Below, piece by piece: positions 31,646 to 42,850 of a DNA stretch of 64,000 bases; position 1 is the stretch's first letter, and each line of letters opens with the position of its first letter. This DNA comes from Luzula sylvatica (Eukaryota > Streptophyta > Magnoliopsida > Poales > Juncaceae). The DNA lies in the NCBI GenBank assembly GCA_946800325.1, contig OX326959.1, forward strand, positions 24,187,447 to 24,251,446, in the 5' to 3' direction. Position numbers and translations under genes: made by a program. The notes beneath the pieces are model-generated. The model was given only the letters and a program-made list of their open reading frames with translations, searched no databases and had not been told where the DNA came from.

Positions 31646-33210
31646 TGGAATGCTAGGAATTAATGTATTTTGAACAACTCAACTATGAGCGCTCATTCGA
31701 TAACATATCTCGCTATGGTGACACGAGAATATGGCTACTTCACTGCATCTAATTTTCCTAGGAACTAAATTTCTATCTCGTTTTAGTCATAAGAGGAATG
31801 TAAAAACATGTAAATATTGTAAATTTGTTATGAATAATCGAATAATATGTATGTCATTATGTAACTCAACAATAAATATTGAAGGAATAATTGTAGGAAT
31901 TTATTATATTTTCTATTGTACTAATTTTTTGTTTTTGTAACAGACCATTTAAATTTGCACTCCTCTACTATATAAAGGATATTTCTTAAATTCCAATCGT
32001 AAGTCTGTGTAATTTTTATTTTTTAAGCATTTGTGATTTTACTCGAATTAATTAATATCTTCAGATTTCTCCTGTTATGCTCAATCATCGAATTGTTACT
32101 GTACAAACTTTAATGTCTTCAAAACTTGGTTCTAATTAGCCTAAGGGCAATTTTCCAAAAAAAAAAAAAAAAAAAAAAAAAACTTGGTTCTAATCTTGTC
32201 AATCTTTATATCTTATAAAAAACGTTTCTGATACGATGTATTTTTGAAACGAAATAGCAATCATTATTTAAATAGAATTATACATGTAAATATTTGTAAA
32301 CGATTTAGGATAATTTCATTTCCAAGTAATATGCTCATTAGAATGATGTCATTTTCATGTAATAATAATGAGCATTTCCATATGTAACCTTGTATGAAAA
32401 ATAATTTCGAAGAATAATCCGGTTTTAAAAAATATTCCAAAACTAACCTAGAACTCGTTTTTAAAATTTGGTGCCGCCTGATTTTTAAAACTCGGTGGAT
32501 TAATAAGATTAAATTTCCTGATCTGAGTTGTACAAAAATTTAGAAAAAAAAACCGGGTCTTATTAACCCGGTGAAAGAATTCAAATATTTAAACTACTTG
32601 ATATCCCCAGATTTTAACGCTTTATTCTGTATGTATTAATTAACATATTTAATTAAAATCATAGATTACATATGTCATATAATTAAGAATTAGTTAATAT
32701 AAAATGAACATTAATTTAGGTTCATGAATTTGAATTAATATAAACTAATTACTTTTATATATATTTAATTAATTATAAAATTAATTAAGTGTGTTGATTA
32801 GAATATAGATAAATCTGTGTGAAATCTTGGTATAATGTAAACTCACTGTTTATTTGGTTCGGCCATGGGTTAATTTATATGTATTAATTTAGCATGATAG
32901 TTTTCAAAAAATTTAATCAACAAATTTAATGCTCATTATATTCTATTTAACACCCTCTCTAAATTCCATTTAACAAATTTAATTAGCATGATAGGTTTCA
33001 AAAAATGTATAATTAATAATTAATTGGTATTAATTTATATGTATTTATTCAAATTAATGCTCATAATATTCTAATTAATTATTAATTATTTTATATGTGT
33101 TAGTTATCATGTTACGTAAATATATATTTACTAGGTAGTGATGTCGTGGTAAAATTTGGAGATTGTTAAATGTTTAGTATTTAAAATTCTTGTCGGGATT
33201 TATAAATCCG
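31646..33210. other. AT-rich DNA, copy 2
   Basis: Counterpart of 14541-16059. No gene seen; contains the insertion described at 32137-32178. Confidence 0.5.
32137..32178 (+). mobile_element. Minimal retroposed insertion with poly(A) and TSD
   Basis: About 20 bp (TAGCCTAAGGGCAATTTTCC) followed by about 22 A is flanked by AACTTGGTTCTAAT at 32123-32136 and 32181-32194. Copy 1 has a single AACTTGATTCTAAT here and no insertion (about 15017-15030). This is a target-primed insertion of an extremely short LINE or SINE 3' end that happened after the block duplicated. Confidence 0.85.
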
Positions 33211-33373
33211 GTGATTACATGCATACATACATGCATACATACATACATACATACATACATGCATGCATCCATACATACATCCATCCATACATCCTTGCAT
33301 GCATCCATCCATCCATCCATCCATCCATCCATACATCTATACATACATCCATGCATCAATGCATCCATACATC
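33211..33373. repeat. CATA/CATC microsatellite, left part, copy 2
   Basis: Counterpart of 16060-16194 with different unit numbers. Confidence 0.95.
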
Positions 33374-33650
33374 CAGTGGCGGATTTAGGGGGTGGCGGGC
33401 GGGAGGCCCGGCCCCCCCTATGAAATGAAGAACCGACGTATTAGCGAAAAAATAAGGTGATTTTGCTCGTTTGGAAAGTAATAAATATGATAAACTTGTA
33501 TATATTTCGCACAGATTAAGCTAGTCTAGTGGTAAAGTTAATGTTTGTGAGATGGAAGGTCTTGAGTTTAAGACCCGCAAGTGGCATATTTTGATTTTTT
33601 TTTTTTTTTATTTCGGCCCCCCCTATACATCGATCCTGGATCCGCCCCTG
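33374..33650 (+). mobile_element. hAT-type MITE, copy 2
   Basis: Counterpart of 16195-16484: same termini and TSD CATACATC (33366-33373, 33651-33658), 277 bp. The A-box-like TAGTCTAGTGG is at 33522-33532; the B box has changed to GTTTAAGAC. Confidence 0.92.
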
Positions 33651-33964
33651 CATACATCCATACATACATCCATACATCCATACATACATCCATACATCTA
33701 TACATACATATGTACATACGTACATACATACATACGTACCTACCTAGATGCATACATACCTACATACATACAAACATACATACATACATACATACGTACA
33801 TGCATACATGCATACGTACATACATACATCCACGCATCCATGCATGCATACATGCATACATGTACATACATACATACATACATACACACATACATACATA
33901 CATACACACATACATACACACATAGATACACACATACACACATAGATACGCACATACATACATA
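33651..33964. repeat. CATA/CATC microsatellite, right part, copy 2
   Basis: Counterpart of 16485-16924, about 125 bp shorter. Confidence 0.95.
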
Positions 33965-34236
33965 CACTACTACAAAAAATGCAGTTAGGGACAAACGCGT
34001 TTAGTCCCTAAAACACGGTTTGGGGTCGCTGTAGATCTTTAGGGACTATATTTAGTTGTTAAAATTTTGTCCAAACATCGCCGACGCAGCAAGTCGTCGC
34101 GACAAAAATTTTTTTGCTTTTAGTCTCTATAAGACAATTTCTTGCGACCAGAATAATTTCCGATTTTTTCCCCCGTTTTCTACGGTAGTCCCTGAAGATG
34201 AACTTTCTGAGTTGAACTATTGTCGTGGAAAATTGT
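33965..34236 (-). mobile_element. CACTA terminal fragment, copy 2
   Basis: First 272 bp of the same CACTA end as 16925-17196 (CACTACTACAAAAAATGC), then abrupt replacement by Copia integrase sequence. The transposase and other end are missing in this copy. Confidence 0.88.
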
Positions 34237-36495
34237 AGCTATGAGTTTGAAGATCATCTAAAAGATTGTGGAATAGTTCCACAATGGACTTCGGCAGGAA
34301 CGCCACAATGGAATGGCGTGTCCGAGAGGAGGAATCGGACCTTGTTGGACATGGTTCGATCCATGATGAGTCAAACATCCCTTCCAAAATCGTTTTGGAG
34401 ATATGCCCTAGGGACAGCGGATTTCTTATTGAACCGCATACCTTCTAAATCGGTACAAAAGACGCCATATGGGATGTGGTTTGGAAAATCTCCAAAGTTG
34501 TCTTTTGTTAAGATTTGGGGTTGTGAAGCATATGTTCGAAAATTGATTTCGGATAAGCTCGAACCCAAATCTGAAAAATGTTTATTTGTCGGGTATCCTA
34601 AGGAAACAAAATGATATTATTTTTATCTTCCAATCGAAAATAAAGTTTTCGTAGCTCGAAGAGGAGTCTTCCTTGAGGAGGATTTTATCTCTAGGCGAGT
34701 GAATGGGACAAAAATAGATCTCGAAGAAATTCGAGACCCGCAAACGAATGTTGAACCGATGAACGTTGATCCAGTTTCCTCAAATGTTGAGGATCCGGAG
34801 TCAAGTGCACAAGGCGCAATTCGTAGATCGGATAGGATTCGTCAAGAGCCTGTACGATATGGTTTTATCATGGCAAATGACGATGAAGTCGAATTCATAG
34901 ATGATGAACCGACATCCTATCACGAGGCTATGAAAAGCGAGGATTCCAATCAATGGCAAACTGCCATGAAATCCGAGATTCAATCCATGTACGATAATCA
35001 AGTTTGGAACTTGGTTGATCCACCTCCCGGGGTTAATCCAGTGGGATGTAAGTGGGTCTTCAAGAAGAAGACCGACATGGATGGGAATGTGAACACTTAT
35101 AAGGCACGGCTTGTGGCGAAAGGTTTCAAACAAATTCATGGTATAGACTATGAAGAAACGTTTTCACCCATAGCAATGCTTAAATCCATACGGATCTTAC
35201 TTGCTATCTCTGCGTATTATAACTACGAGATTTGGCAAATGGATGTCAAAACCGCATTCCTTAACGGGAACTTAGAAGAGGATGTGTACATGACACAGCC
35301 CGAGGGTTTTGTCGATTCAAAGAGTCCGGATAAAGTGTGTAAGTCGCACCGATCCATTTATGGATTGAAGCAAGCTTCTCGGAGTTGGAACATACGTTTC
35401 GATGAAGTTATACGAGAATATAATTTCGTGAAAAACGTAGAAGAACCTTGTGTATACAAGAAGGTTTGTGAGAGCCGTGTAGTATTTCTTGTACTATATG
35501 TAGACGACATCTTGATCATAGGAAACGACATTCCGATGCTTACGGATGTTAAGAAGTATTTAAATACTCGTTTCGCTATGAAAGATTTGGGCGAGGCCGC
35601 TTATATATTAGGCGTGAGGATTTATAGAGATAGATCCAAGAAGTTACTCGGTTTGAGTCAAAGCACGTACATCGACAAAGTGTTGAAACGGTTTTCAATG
35701 CAAAATTCGAAGAAAAGACTTCTTCGAATGTCGAGTGGCATATTGTATTCTAATGCAAAATGTCCGACATTGAGCGAAGATAAGAATGCGATGAGTATTG
35801 TTCCATACGCTTCGGCGGTTGGATCAATTATGTATGCCATGATTTGTACGCGCCCCGATGTGTCGTATGCATTGAGCATCGTTTCGCGTTACCAATCTAA
35901 TCCAGGGGATATGCATTGGATCGCGGTTAAGAACATCCTTAAGTACTTACGAAGAACTAAGGATCAATTTCTAATTTATGGTGGAAAGACATCCGGGTTG
36001 GTCATCAATGGATATACCGACGCCAGTTTCCAAACATGTGTCGATGACTTTCGATCACAAAGCGGATACGTGTTTTGTCTAAATGGTGGAGCGGTAGTTT
36101 GGAAAAGTTCCAAACAACCCACAATAGCAGACTCTACAACTGAATCGGAGTATATTGCGGCTTCCGAAGCGGCAAAGGAGGCGGTATGGATCAAGAAGTT
36201 TGTGTCGGAGCTTGGTGTAGTCCCGAGTATCTCGGAACCTATAGTTGTGTATTGCGACAATACGGGAGCAATAGCACAGTCCAAGGAACCGAGGGCACAT
36301 CACCGCTCCAAGCACATACTCAGAAAATTTCACTTGATCCGTGATATTTTGCAAAGAAAGGATGTGATCATTGAAAAGATTGATACTAACAGGAATGTTG
36401 CGGACCCGTTTACTAAGCCACTCTCGCAAGCTAAGCACGATTATCATGCGAAAGATATAGGTTTGAGATACCTAGAGGAGGAAGAGAGTAGTTAG
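34237..36495 (+). pseudogene. Copia polyprotein fragment: integrase end, RT, RNase H
   Basis: The integrase C-terminal part has TPQWNGVSERRNRTL, holding the last Glu of the DDE triad. The frame is interrupted by a TGA at 34612-34614 (after VGYPKETK, where a sense codon is expected) and resumes in the same frame. RT follows: WVFKKKTDMDGNVNTYKARL (~35055), QMDVKTAFLNGNL (~35238) and the catalytic LYVDDILIIGND (~35497). RNase H shows YTDASF, STTESEYIAASEAAKEAVW and YCDNTGAIAQSKEP. It ends at a TAG at 36493-36495. One nonsense change plus a missing N-terminus make it inactive. Confidence 0.93.
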
Positions 36496-37655
36496 TTATC
36501 AAAAACTATAGTTTCGTAGGACGAGATTAGTCTAATAGATTAGTAAACGTTGTATCACCCCAAACTTATCTTATAGTAATGCAATTTCAGAATTTCAAAA
36601 TTTTCATTTTTGCATCTATCTTATATGAAAACTGTGTGCGGGTTGTGTAATATGATTGTTACATGAACCCTGATTTGAACTTGTGTGAACGTCGACATAG
36701 TTGAGGACTATGTGCAGCGAAACCGTCACACTTAAAGTGTCATTTCTAAACATCCCTAGTCGCGGATCAGCTTGCTTAAGAGAGAAGCATTTCTATTATC
36801 AGATAATAGACTGAACGCGTACAATAGTACGTTAGCCGAGGAGATGATTATGTTTTGCTAATCATGGGACAAAGGTGTTTGTTGAATCGGGAACGTAGAT
36901 ATATGCTAGGTGACATATATTGGATATGACCGAAGCCGCGAGATCATGACATGGTTTAGCCATTATGGATGAACTCGCGACGAGTAGGGTATTAGGTTTT
37001 TCAAACTTGAGGGGATCATTGATTGCGTTACGTGCGTAACACAATGCTTTGATATGATCTAACGCTCACCGTAATAGGGAGTTAAAATGGTCATCATTGG
37101 GTATTGTCCGAAACACGGAATTCAATGTGAGTCTCCAAGATAGGAATTGTTTACTCCGAAAGGAAGAGATATCTCTTAGGCGCCGCTCGATGAGTCGATT
37201 AACGAAATCTGCGGCCGCAGTCAATGATATTAACGGTTAATATCGATTGAAATTTGTTAACTCAACTCGGAATCGGGGAATAAGTATAGTTAATCAAATT
37301 ATAAGGATGACTATCACCATGCCTTTTGATTAACGGATATCGCAAACAAGAGAACTAATAACCGCTATTCGAGATAGGCACGATGATCACAATCATTATT
37401 CGTTTAACATGGGTAGCTATGATGGAGTGACTAGATCCCTCTCATGAGCTTGTAGGCATTGGAAACAACCTACTGCCATTGTTAATCGAACCTACATGGT
37501 CACACAACGAGTCGTACTAAGTCGGGCTTGATCATAAAATTGGCACATAGGATGTGCATAGCTTGGTATTTTATACGCGAGCTATATTCTCTAAAATCAT
37601 GCGTATTGGATATGCATGAGTACCTTTTAGGTAGATCTGAAATTGAGTGGGAGAC
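36496..37655 (+). other. Copia 3' untranslated region and polypurine tract
   Basis: No coding sequence seen. It ends in TTGAGTGGGAGAC directly before the LTR, as expected of the plus-strand primer site. Its last ~90 bp recur at 38674-38769. Confidence 0.75.
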
Positions 37656-38673
37656 TGAAAGAAATACAGTTTCGGATCAACCGTAAAAATGTACACAATG
37701 ATGAACGAATGTAAGCGTACATTTGTAGCCATAACTTTCAGTAGGAAAATCCGATTTGAATGGTTCAAATTGGTTTAGATAGATAATGAGATTATCTATA
37801 ACCTTCATGTAGAAATATACTTCATATGAACGAAGTATAAGTGTCGTTTATGTGAAATACCGAAAGGGTGCAACAGTATGACATACAGTTAGTAACACAG
37901 TCATAACTTTTGCATACGTACTCCAATTGGACTGGACCAAATTGGGTTGTGTAGATAATAAGATAATCTAAAACTTTCATGTTGGTTGATTTTCTGTCAG
38001 AGAAATTTATCAATTTCGTCTGGACAGAATACTGAACAGGTTCATGCACTTTTCTGTGTGAAAGGGTGTATATTGGATATACATGCCTCTTGGCTAATCC
38101 TAATCCTATTTGATATAAATAGGATACTTTCTCTCTCATCCAGATAAATTAATTGAGCAATTCATTCTGCCAAAGACACTAAAAGAAAGAGAGAATTCAG
38201 ATTTAATCTTTCGATAGTGAAAAGGTGCGAAAAGAGAGAAATCGAGAAAAGAGTTTCTCGAAAGATAGAGAATCAATTCGATCGAGCAAGGTCGCCGTAC
38301 ATCGTCTAGGCAGTTGTACTCGCGACCGGCGTCTTACGAATCAAGGTGGATACACGTAGAGGAGCAACATCTGAGGCTCTCACGGTTGTGATCGATTCGG
38401 ACGAGTAGATTGTTTCGGAGACGAAATCAAGCGAATCGGCGAAGTCAACGAACGGTGGAATACGCGTGGTGTGGGACGCGCGGATTGTCACCAAAGTGAC
38501 AGAAGATAGAAGGCAGCGATCAACCCTTCGAGTGCAATCAATTTTGCACCGGTATGAATCTATCCTTCAATTGCATCGTACCCTCGAAGTCATGGCGTGA
38601 TCTCGGGAATCGGGGAATCGGACCGGGCCTTCATTCCGTTGCGCGGGCCCGGGGTCGAGGATATTTCCCTACA
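37656..38673 (+). repeat. Copia 3' LTR
   Basis: Runs from TGAAAGAAATACAG to TTTCCCTACA (TG...CA), 1018 bp, with a TATA box TATAAATA at 38114-38121. It is closely related to the solo LTR at 21214-22225 (opposite strand) but carries no palindrome array. Confidence 0.9.
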
Positions 38674-39733
38674 TTTAGCGTATTTGATATGCGAGCTATA
38701 TTCTCTACTATCCTGTATATATTATATACATGAGTACCTTTTAGCTAGATCTAAAACTGAGTGGGAGACTGAAGGAAATACAGTTTTAGATCAACCGTAA
38801 AAGAGTATGTACAAAGTACAAAGACACATGAAAGTACATGTTCGGAGAAACGGATGAATACACAATAAGATTGTGCAAATTTCGACTCATGTACATAGTC
38901 CGTCGTGACGGACCATATGGTCGTCATGACGGAGCTAGTGTACATAGTCTGCAACAGTTGTGGACTTTGCCGATTTTCAACATACACAGTGGTCCGTCAT
39001 GATGGACCACAAGGTGCGTCGTGGAGGACAGGTCCGTTGTGATGGACTGTGTGTCCGTCGTGACGGACGTATGCGTGAAACTTTCAAGGGCTAATTGGCA
39101 TTGATCCGTCATGACGGACCTTATGATGCGTCATGACGGACCATGGCTGAAAGCTATTTTTAGCACGTTTTTAGTACGTACGGGTTGATATGTCCAATAT
39201 GTGCCTTTTTGGTGTCCTTATCCTATATCATATAAATAGGAAGATTCTCTCTCTTCAGGTAAGAAACAAATCATATTAAAGCACACCATCAATAGTTGAG
39301 AGAGTGCGAAGAAAGAGAGAAAGAAGAAAAGAGTTTTCTCGTCTAGAGAATCAAACGAGAATCAATCAAGTTTGTCGGTCTTCGTCTAGGCAGTTGCACC
39401 CACGACTGAGAGACTACGTCTCATGGTGGATACGAGTAGAGGGGCGCGTGTTTTGTGGCCCTTCGTTGTGATCAAATCGGAGATGCGTTTGGAGTCAACG
39501 AAACGGTGTGAGATGTGTGGGCATGGGACCCACGGCTATTCACCAACGGGACAAGGAGTAAAGAAAGAAAGAAGTAACTGATCAACCCATCGTGTGTGAT
39601 CAATTTCACACCAGTAATCATATATCCTTCTATGCGTAGTGCCCTCGGAAAGGTGGCGAGATCTCGGGTTTTTGGAACCGGACCGGGACTTCATATCCGC
39701 TGCGCGGGCCCGGACTCGGATCGATTCCCTACA
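38674..39733 (+). mobile_element. Tail and LTR of a second, related Copia element
   Basis: 38674-38769 repeats the end of the first element's 3' region (GCGAGCTATATTCTCTA, GAGTACCTTTTAG, GAGTGGGAGAC) and is followed by another LTR at 38770-39733 (TGAAGGAAATACAG...ATTCCCTACA). A TATA box is at 39231-39238. This LTR is closer to the solo LTR at 19190 because both carry CGTCATGACG palindromes. The first element abuts it with no spacer, indicating nested insertion or LTR recombination. Confidence 0.85.
38898..39150 (+). promoter_or_regulatory. Array of GTCCGTCATGACGGAC palindromes in LTR U3
   Basis: About nine perfect or near-perfect units of GTCCGTCATGACGGAC (with CGTCGTGACG variants) lie within 250 bp, ending about 80 bp upstream of the TATA box at 39231. 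The core CGTCATGACG is a pair of inverted TGACG half-sites. Confidence 0.7.
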
Positions 39734-42390
39734 ATTTCAAGACTGCATACACTGAAAACAAACTTTCGTATTGTTTATACAAAAACACGTTATTTGGACT
39801 CCTCAAAGTTTAAAGAGATTGCTATTAGGGGTGGGCATTCCGTTGAACCGAACCGAACCGAACCGAACCGAACTACATTCAAACCGAACCGAACCGAATA
39901 AAATTTGAACCGGTTTAAAACCGAACCGATTAAACCAAATTTCTTATTCGGTTTGTTCGGTTGAACCGAATAAGAAGCATTATAATGATAAATTTTAAAT
40001 TCTATTTAGCAAAAAAAATATAAAAACAAATCATATAAAATATAAATATATTATTTCTAATTTTACAATATGAAATATTAATTTTTTTAAATATACATAA
40101 TAAAAACATGAAAAATAATACTAATTCGGTCGGTCTGGTTTAATCGGTTTTAAAAATACCAAAACCGAACCGAACCGAATAAATCGAATAATATCATTTT
40201 TTGAACCGAACCGAATGAACCAAAAAATTGAACCGATTAAACTGAATTCGACCGGTTCGGTTCGGTTCCCAAATAAACCAAACCATTTGCCCACCCCTAA
40301 TTGCTATCAATCCAAAACCAAACTTTCATAGTGTTTTTACAATTTGGTGAAAAGTTACGTAATAAAATATTCGATCCAAACAATCTAAAAAACACGTTAT
40401 TTGGACTTCTCAAAGCGTAAAAATATAGCTTGGCATAAAAAAACAAACTTTCTTAGTGTTTGTACAATTTGGTGAAAAGTTACGTCATAAAAAATTCGAT
40501 CCAAACAATCTAAAAAATACGTTATTTGGACACCTCAAAGCGTAAAAATTTGTTTTGAATCGAAAAATGAATTTTCTTAGTGTTCGGAAAATTTAATGAA
40601 AAGTTACGTCATTAAATGTTCGATCCAAACAACCTAAAAAGCACTTTATTCAGACTCCTCAAAGCGTAAAAAATTGCTATGAATCTAAAAACAAACATTC
40701 TTAGAGTTTATAAATTTGGTGAAAACTTACGTAATAAAAGATTCGATCCAAACAATTTAAAAACAAATTATATGGACCCCTCAAAGCGTAAAAAAATTTG
40801 CTATGATTTGAAAAATAAACTTTGTCAGTATTTGTAAAATTTGGTGAAAAATTATGTATTAAAAGCTTGCTATGAATCGAAAAACAAACTTTCTCGGTGT
40901 TTGTACAATTTGGTGGAAAACTAAGAAGTAAAAGATTCGCTCCAAAAGATCTAGTAAACACGTTTTTTGGACTCCTCAAAGACTCAATAGATTGTCAAGA
41001 CTGCCTACAGCGAAAACCAACTTTCGTAATGTTTATACAATTAGGCGAAAAGTTGTATAGCAAAACTTTTCAAGTCAACGATCTCAGAAATACGTTATTT
41101 GGACTTCTAAAAGCCTAAAAAGATTGCAGTGAATCGAAAAATAAACCTTCATAGTGTTTTTACAATTTGGTAAAAATTTACTTATTAAAAGATTTGATCC
41201 AAAAGATCTAAAAAACACGTTAATTGGACTCTCAAAGCCTCAATATATTGTCGAGACTGTCTACATCGACAGAAACACTTTCATAATGTTTATACAATTT
41301 GGAAAAAAGATGTATAGTAAAACTTTCGAAGTAAGCGATCTAAAAAACACGTTATTTGACCCCCCCCCCCCAAAACATAGAAAGAATGCTATGAATCGAA
41401 AAACAAACTTTCTTTGTGTTTTTACAATTTGGTGAACAGTTAGGTAATAAAAGATTCGATCCAAACAATCTAAAAAACACATTATTTGGACTCCTCGAAG
41501 CGTTAGAAAACTGCAATGAATAGAAAAACAAACTTTCTTAGTGTTTGTGCAATTTGTTTAAAAGTTGCGTCATAAAAGATTTGATCCAAACAATCTATAA
41601 AAACACGTTACTTGGATTCCTCAAAGCATAAAAAGATTGTTATGAATCGAAAAAAAAACTTTCTTAGTGTTTGTTCAATTTGCTAAAAAGTTACGTCATA
41701 AAAGATTCGATCCAAACAAATATAAAAAACATGTTATATGGACTCTTCAAAGCGTAAAAAAATTGCAATGAATAGAAAAACAAACTTTTTAGTGTTTGTA
41801 CAATTTGGTTCAAATGTACGTCATAAAAGATTCGTTCCAAATAATCTAAAAAACACGTTATTTGGATTCCTCAAACCGTAAAAAGATTTTTATGAATCGA
41901 AAAATACTTTCTTAGTGTTTGTAAAATTTGATGAAAAGTTACATAATAAAATATTCGACCCAAATCATTTAAAAACACGTTATATGGACTCCTCAAAGTG
42001 TAAAAATATTGCTATGATGTTTGTAAAATTTGGTGAAAAATTATGTAGTAAAAGATTCGATACAAAAGATCTAAAAAACACGTTATTTGAACTCTTCAAA
42101 CCGTAAAAGGATTGTTATGAATCGAAAAACAAACTTTCTTACTGTTCGTAAAATTTGGTGAAAAAATACACAGTAAAAAATTCAATCCAAAAGATCTAAA
42201 AAACATGTTTTTTGTACTCCTCAAAACCTAAATAGATTCTCAAGACAGCTAGTAAGAGGAGGAAGGGTCAAGGATTTACCCGGTGTGAAATATCGCATTA
42301 TTCGAGGAACCCATACAGCGAAAACAAACTTTCGTAATGTTTATATAATTTGGCACAAAGTTGAATAGAAAAATTGTGTAAGTAAAAGGT
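39734..42390 (+). repeat. Degenerate tandem repeat, unit about 120-125 bp
   Basis: About 16 units share the landmarks AACAAACTTTCTTAGTGTTT, ACAATTTGGTGAAAAGTTAC, AAAGATTCGATCCAAA and CACGTTATTTGGACTCCTC in that order. They are interrupted once by the MITE at 39826-40299. Units are diverged and some are shortened. Short in-frame pieces are accidental. The array ends just before the hAT transposase remnant. Confidence 0.85.
39826..40299 (+). mobile_element. hAT-type MITE with internal (GAACC)n repeats
   Basis: Perfect 12-bp terminal inverted repeat TAGGGGTGGGCA / TGCCCACCCCTA and perfect 8-bp TSD ATTGCTAT (39818-39825, 40300-40307). It is 474 bp and non-coding. Subterminal regions are arrays of GAACC and its complement GGTTC, so the ends can pair over a long stretch. 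Confidence 0.92.
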
Positions 42391-42850
42391 CTCAAAGACA
42401 TGGAACTCTTACTTCTTACGAATTCTTTGTTTCCGGAAAACGGTTATGTTGATGTGAATATTGATGATATATGTTCTTTGGTTGGGAAGTATTATCCCAC
42501 ATATTTTAGTAATAAAAAAATTACGTTGAACTATCAATTACGTCATCTTGTTGTCGAGTTCTCACAAAATGCAAAGATGAATAATTTAGAAATCATTTCT
42601 GATTTGTGTCGAGTTTTCGTAGAGACCAAAAAAAAGCTAATTTTAGTTTGGTTGATAGACTAATTTGATTGCTTCTAACGCTTCTCGTTTCTACCGCATC
42701 TGAAGAATGTGCATTTTCGGGAATGAATATAGTAAAAACGAGGCTAGATGGAAGATGAATTTGTTCTCGCCGATCGTTTGGTTGTGCATATCGAAAGAGA
42801 AATTGCGAAAAATTTCACTTGAGATGAATTAATTCAAGATTTCAAAATTT
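42388..42850 (+). pseudogene. hAT transposase C-terminal (dimerisation) remnant
   Basis: An open frame at 42400-42663 has LLLLTNSLFPENG, LVGKYYPTYFS and FVETKKKLILV, followed in another frame by TASEECAFSGMNIVKTRLDGR. The latter matches the conserved dimerisation motif (TASxERxFSxMxxVKTxLR) of hAT transposases. At least one frameshift and a TGA after LDGR disable it. No zinc finger or catalytic core is visible upstream, where the tandem repeats lie. Confidence 0.8.

Larger units (their letters stand above)
23948..34236 (+). repeat. 10.3-kb duplicated block, copy 2
   Basis: Collinear with 6886-17196. Copy-specific changes include a 42-bp poly(A)-tailed insertion (32137-32178), shorter CATA arrays, a shorter C run in the MITE, an extra stretch near 31210-31230, and a frameshift that extends the CAMTA tail. 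After 34236 homology stops and Copia sequence begins, whereas copy 1 continues into the CACTA interior. Confidence 0.95.
34237..38673 (+). mobile_element. 5'-truncated Copia retrotransposon with 3' LTR
   Basis: Begins inside the integrase and continues through reverse transcriptase, RNase H, a ~1.16-kb 3' untranslated region, a purine-rich tract (GAGTGGGAG) and an LTR (37656-38673). The 5' LTR, gag, protease and most of the integrase are missing. The left edge coincides with the end of duplicated block copy 2. Confidence 0.92.

Noticed and set aside
39734..42390. CRISPR array
   Set aside because: The units are contiguous diverged repeats without unique spacers, in a plant genome.
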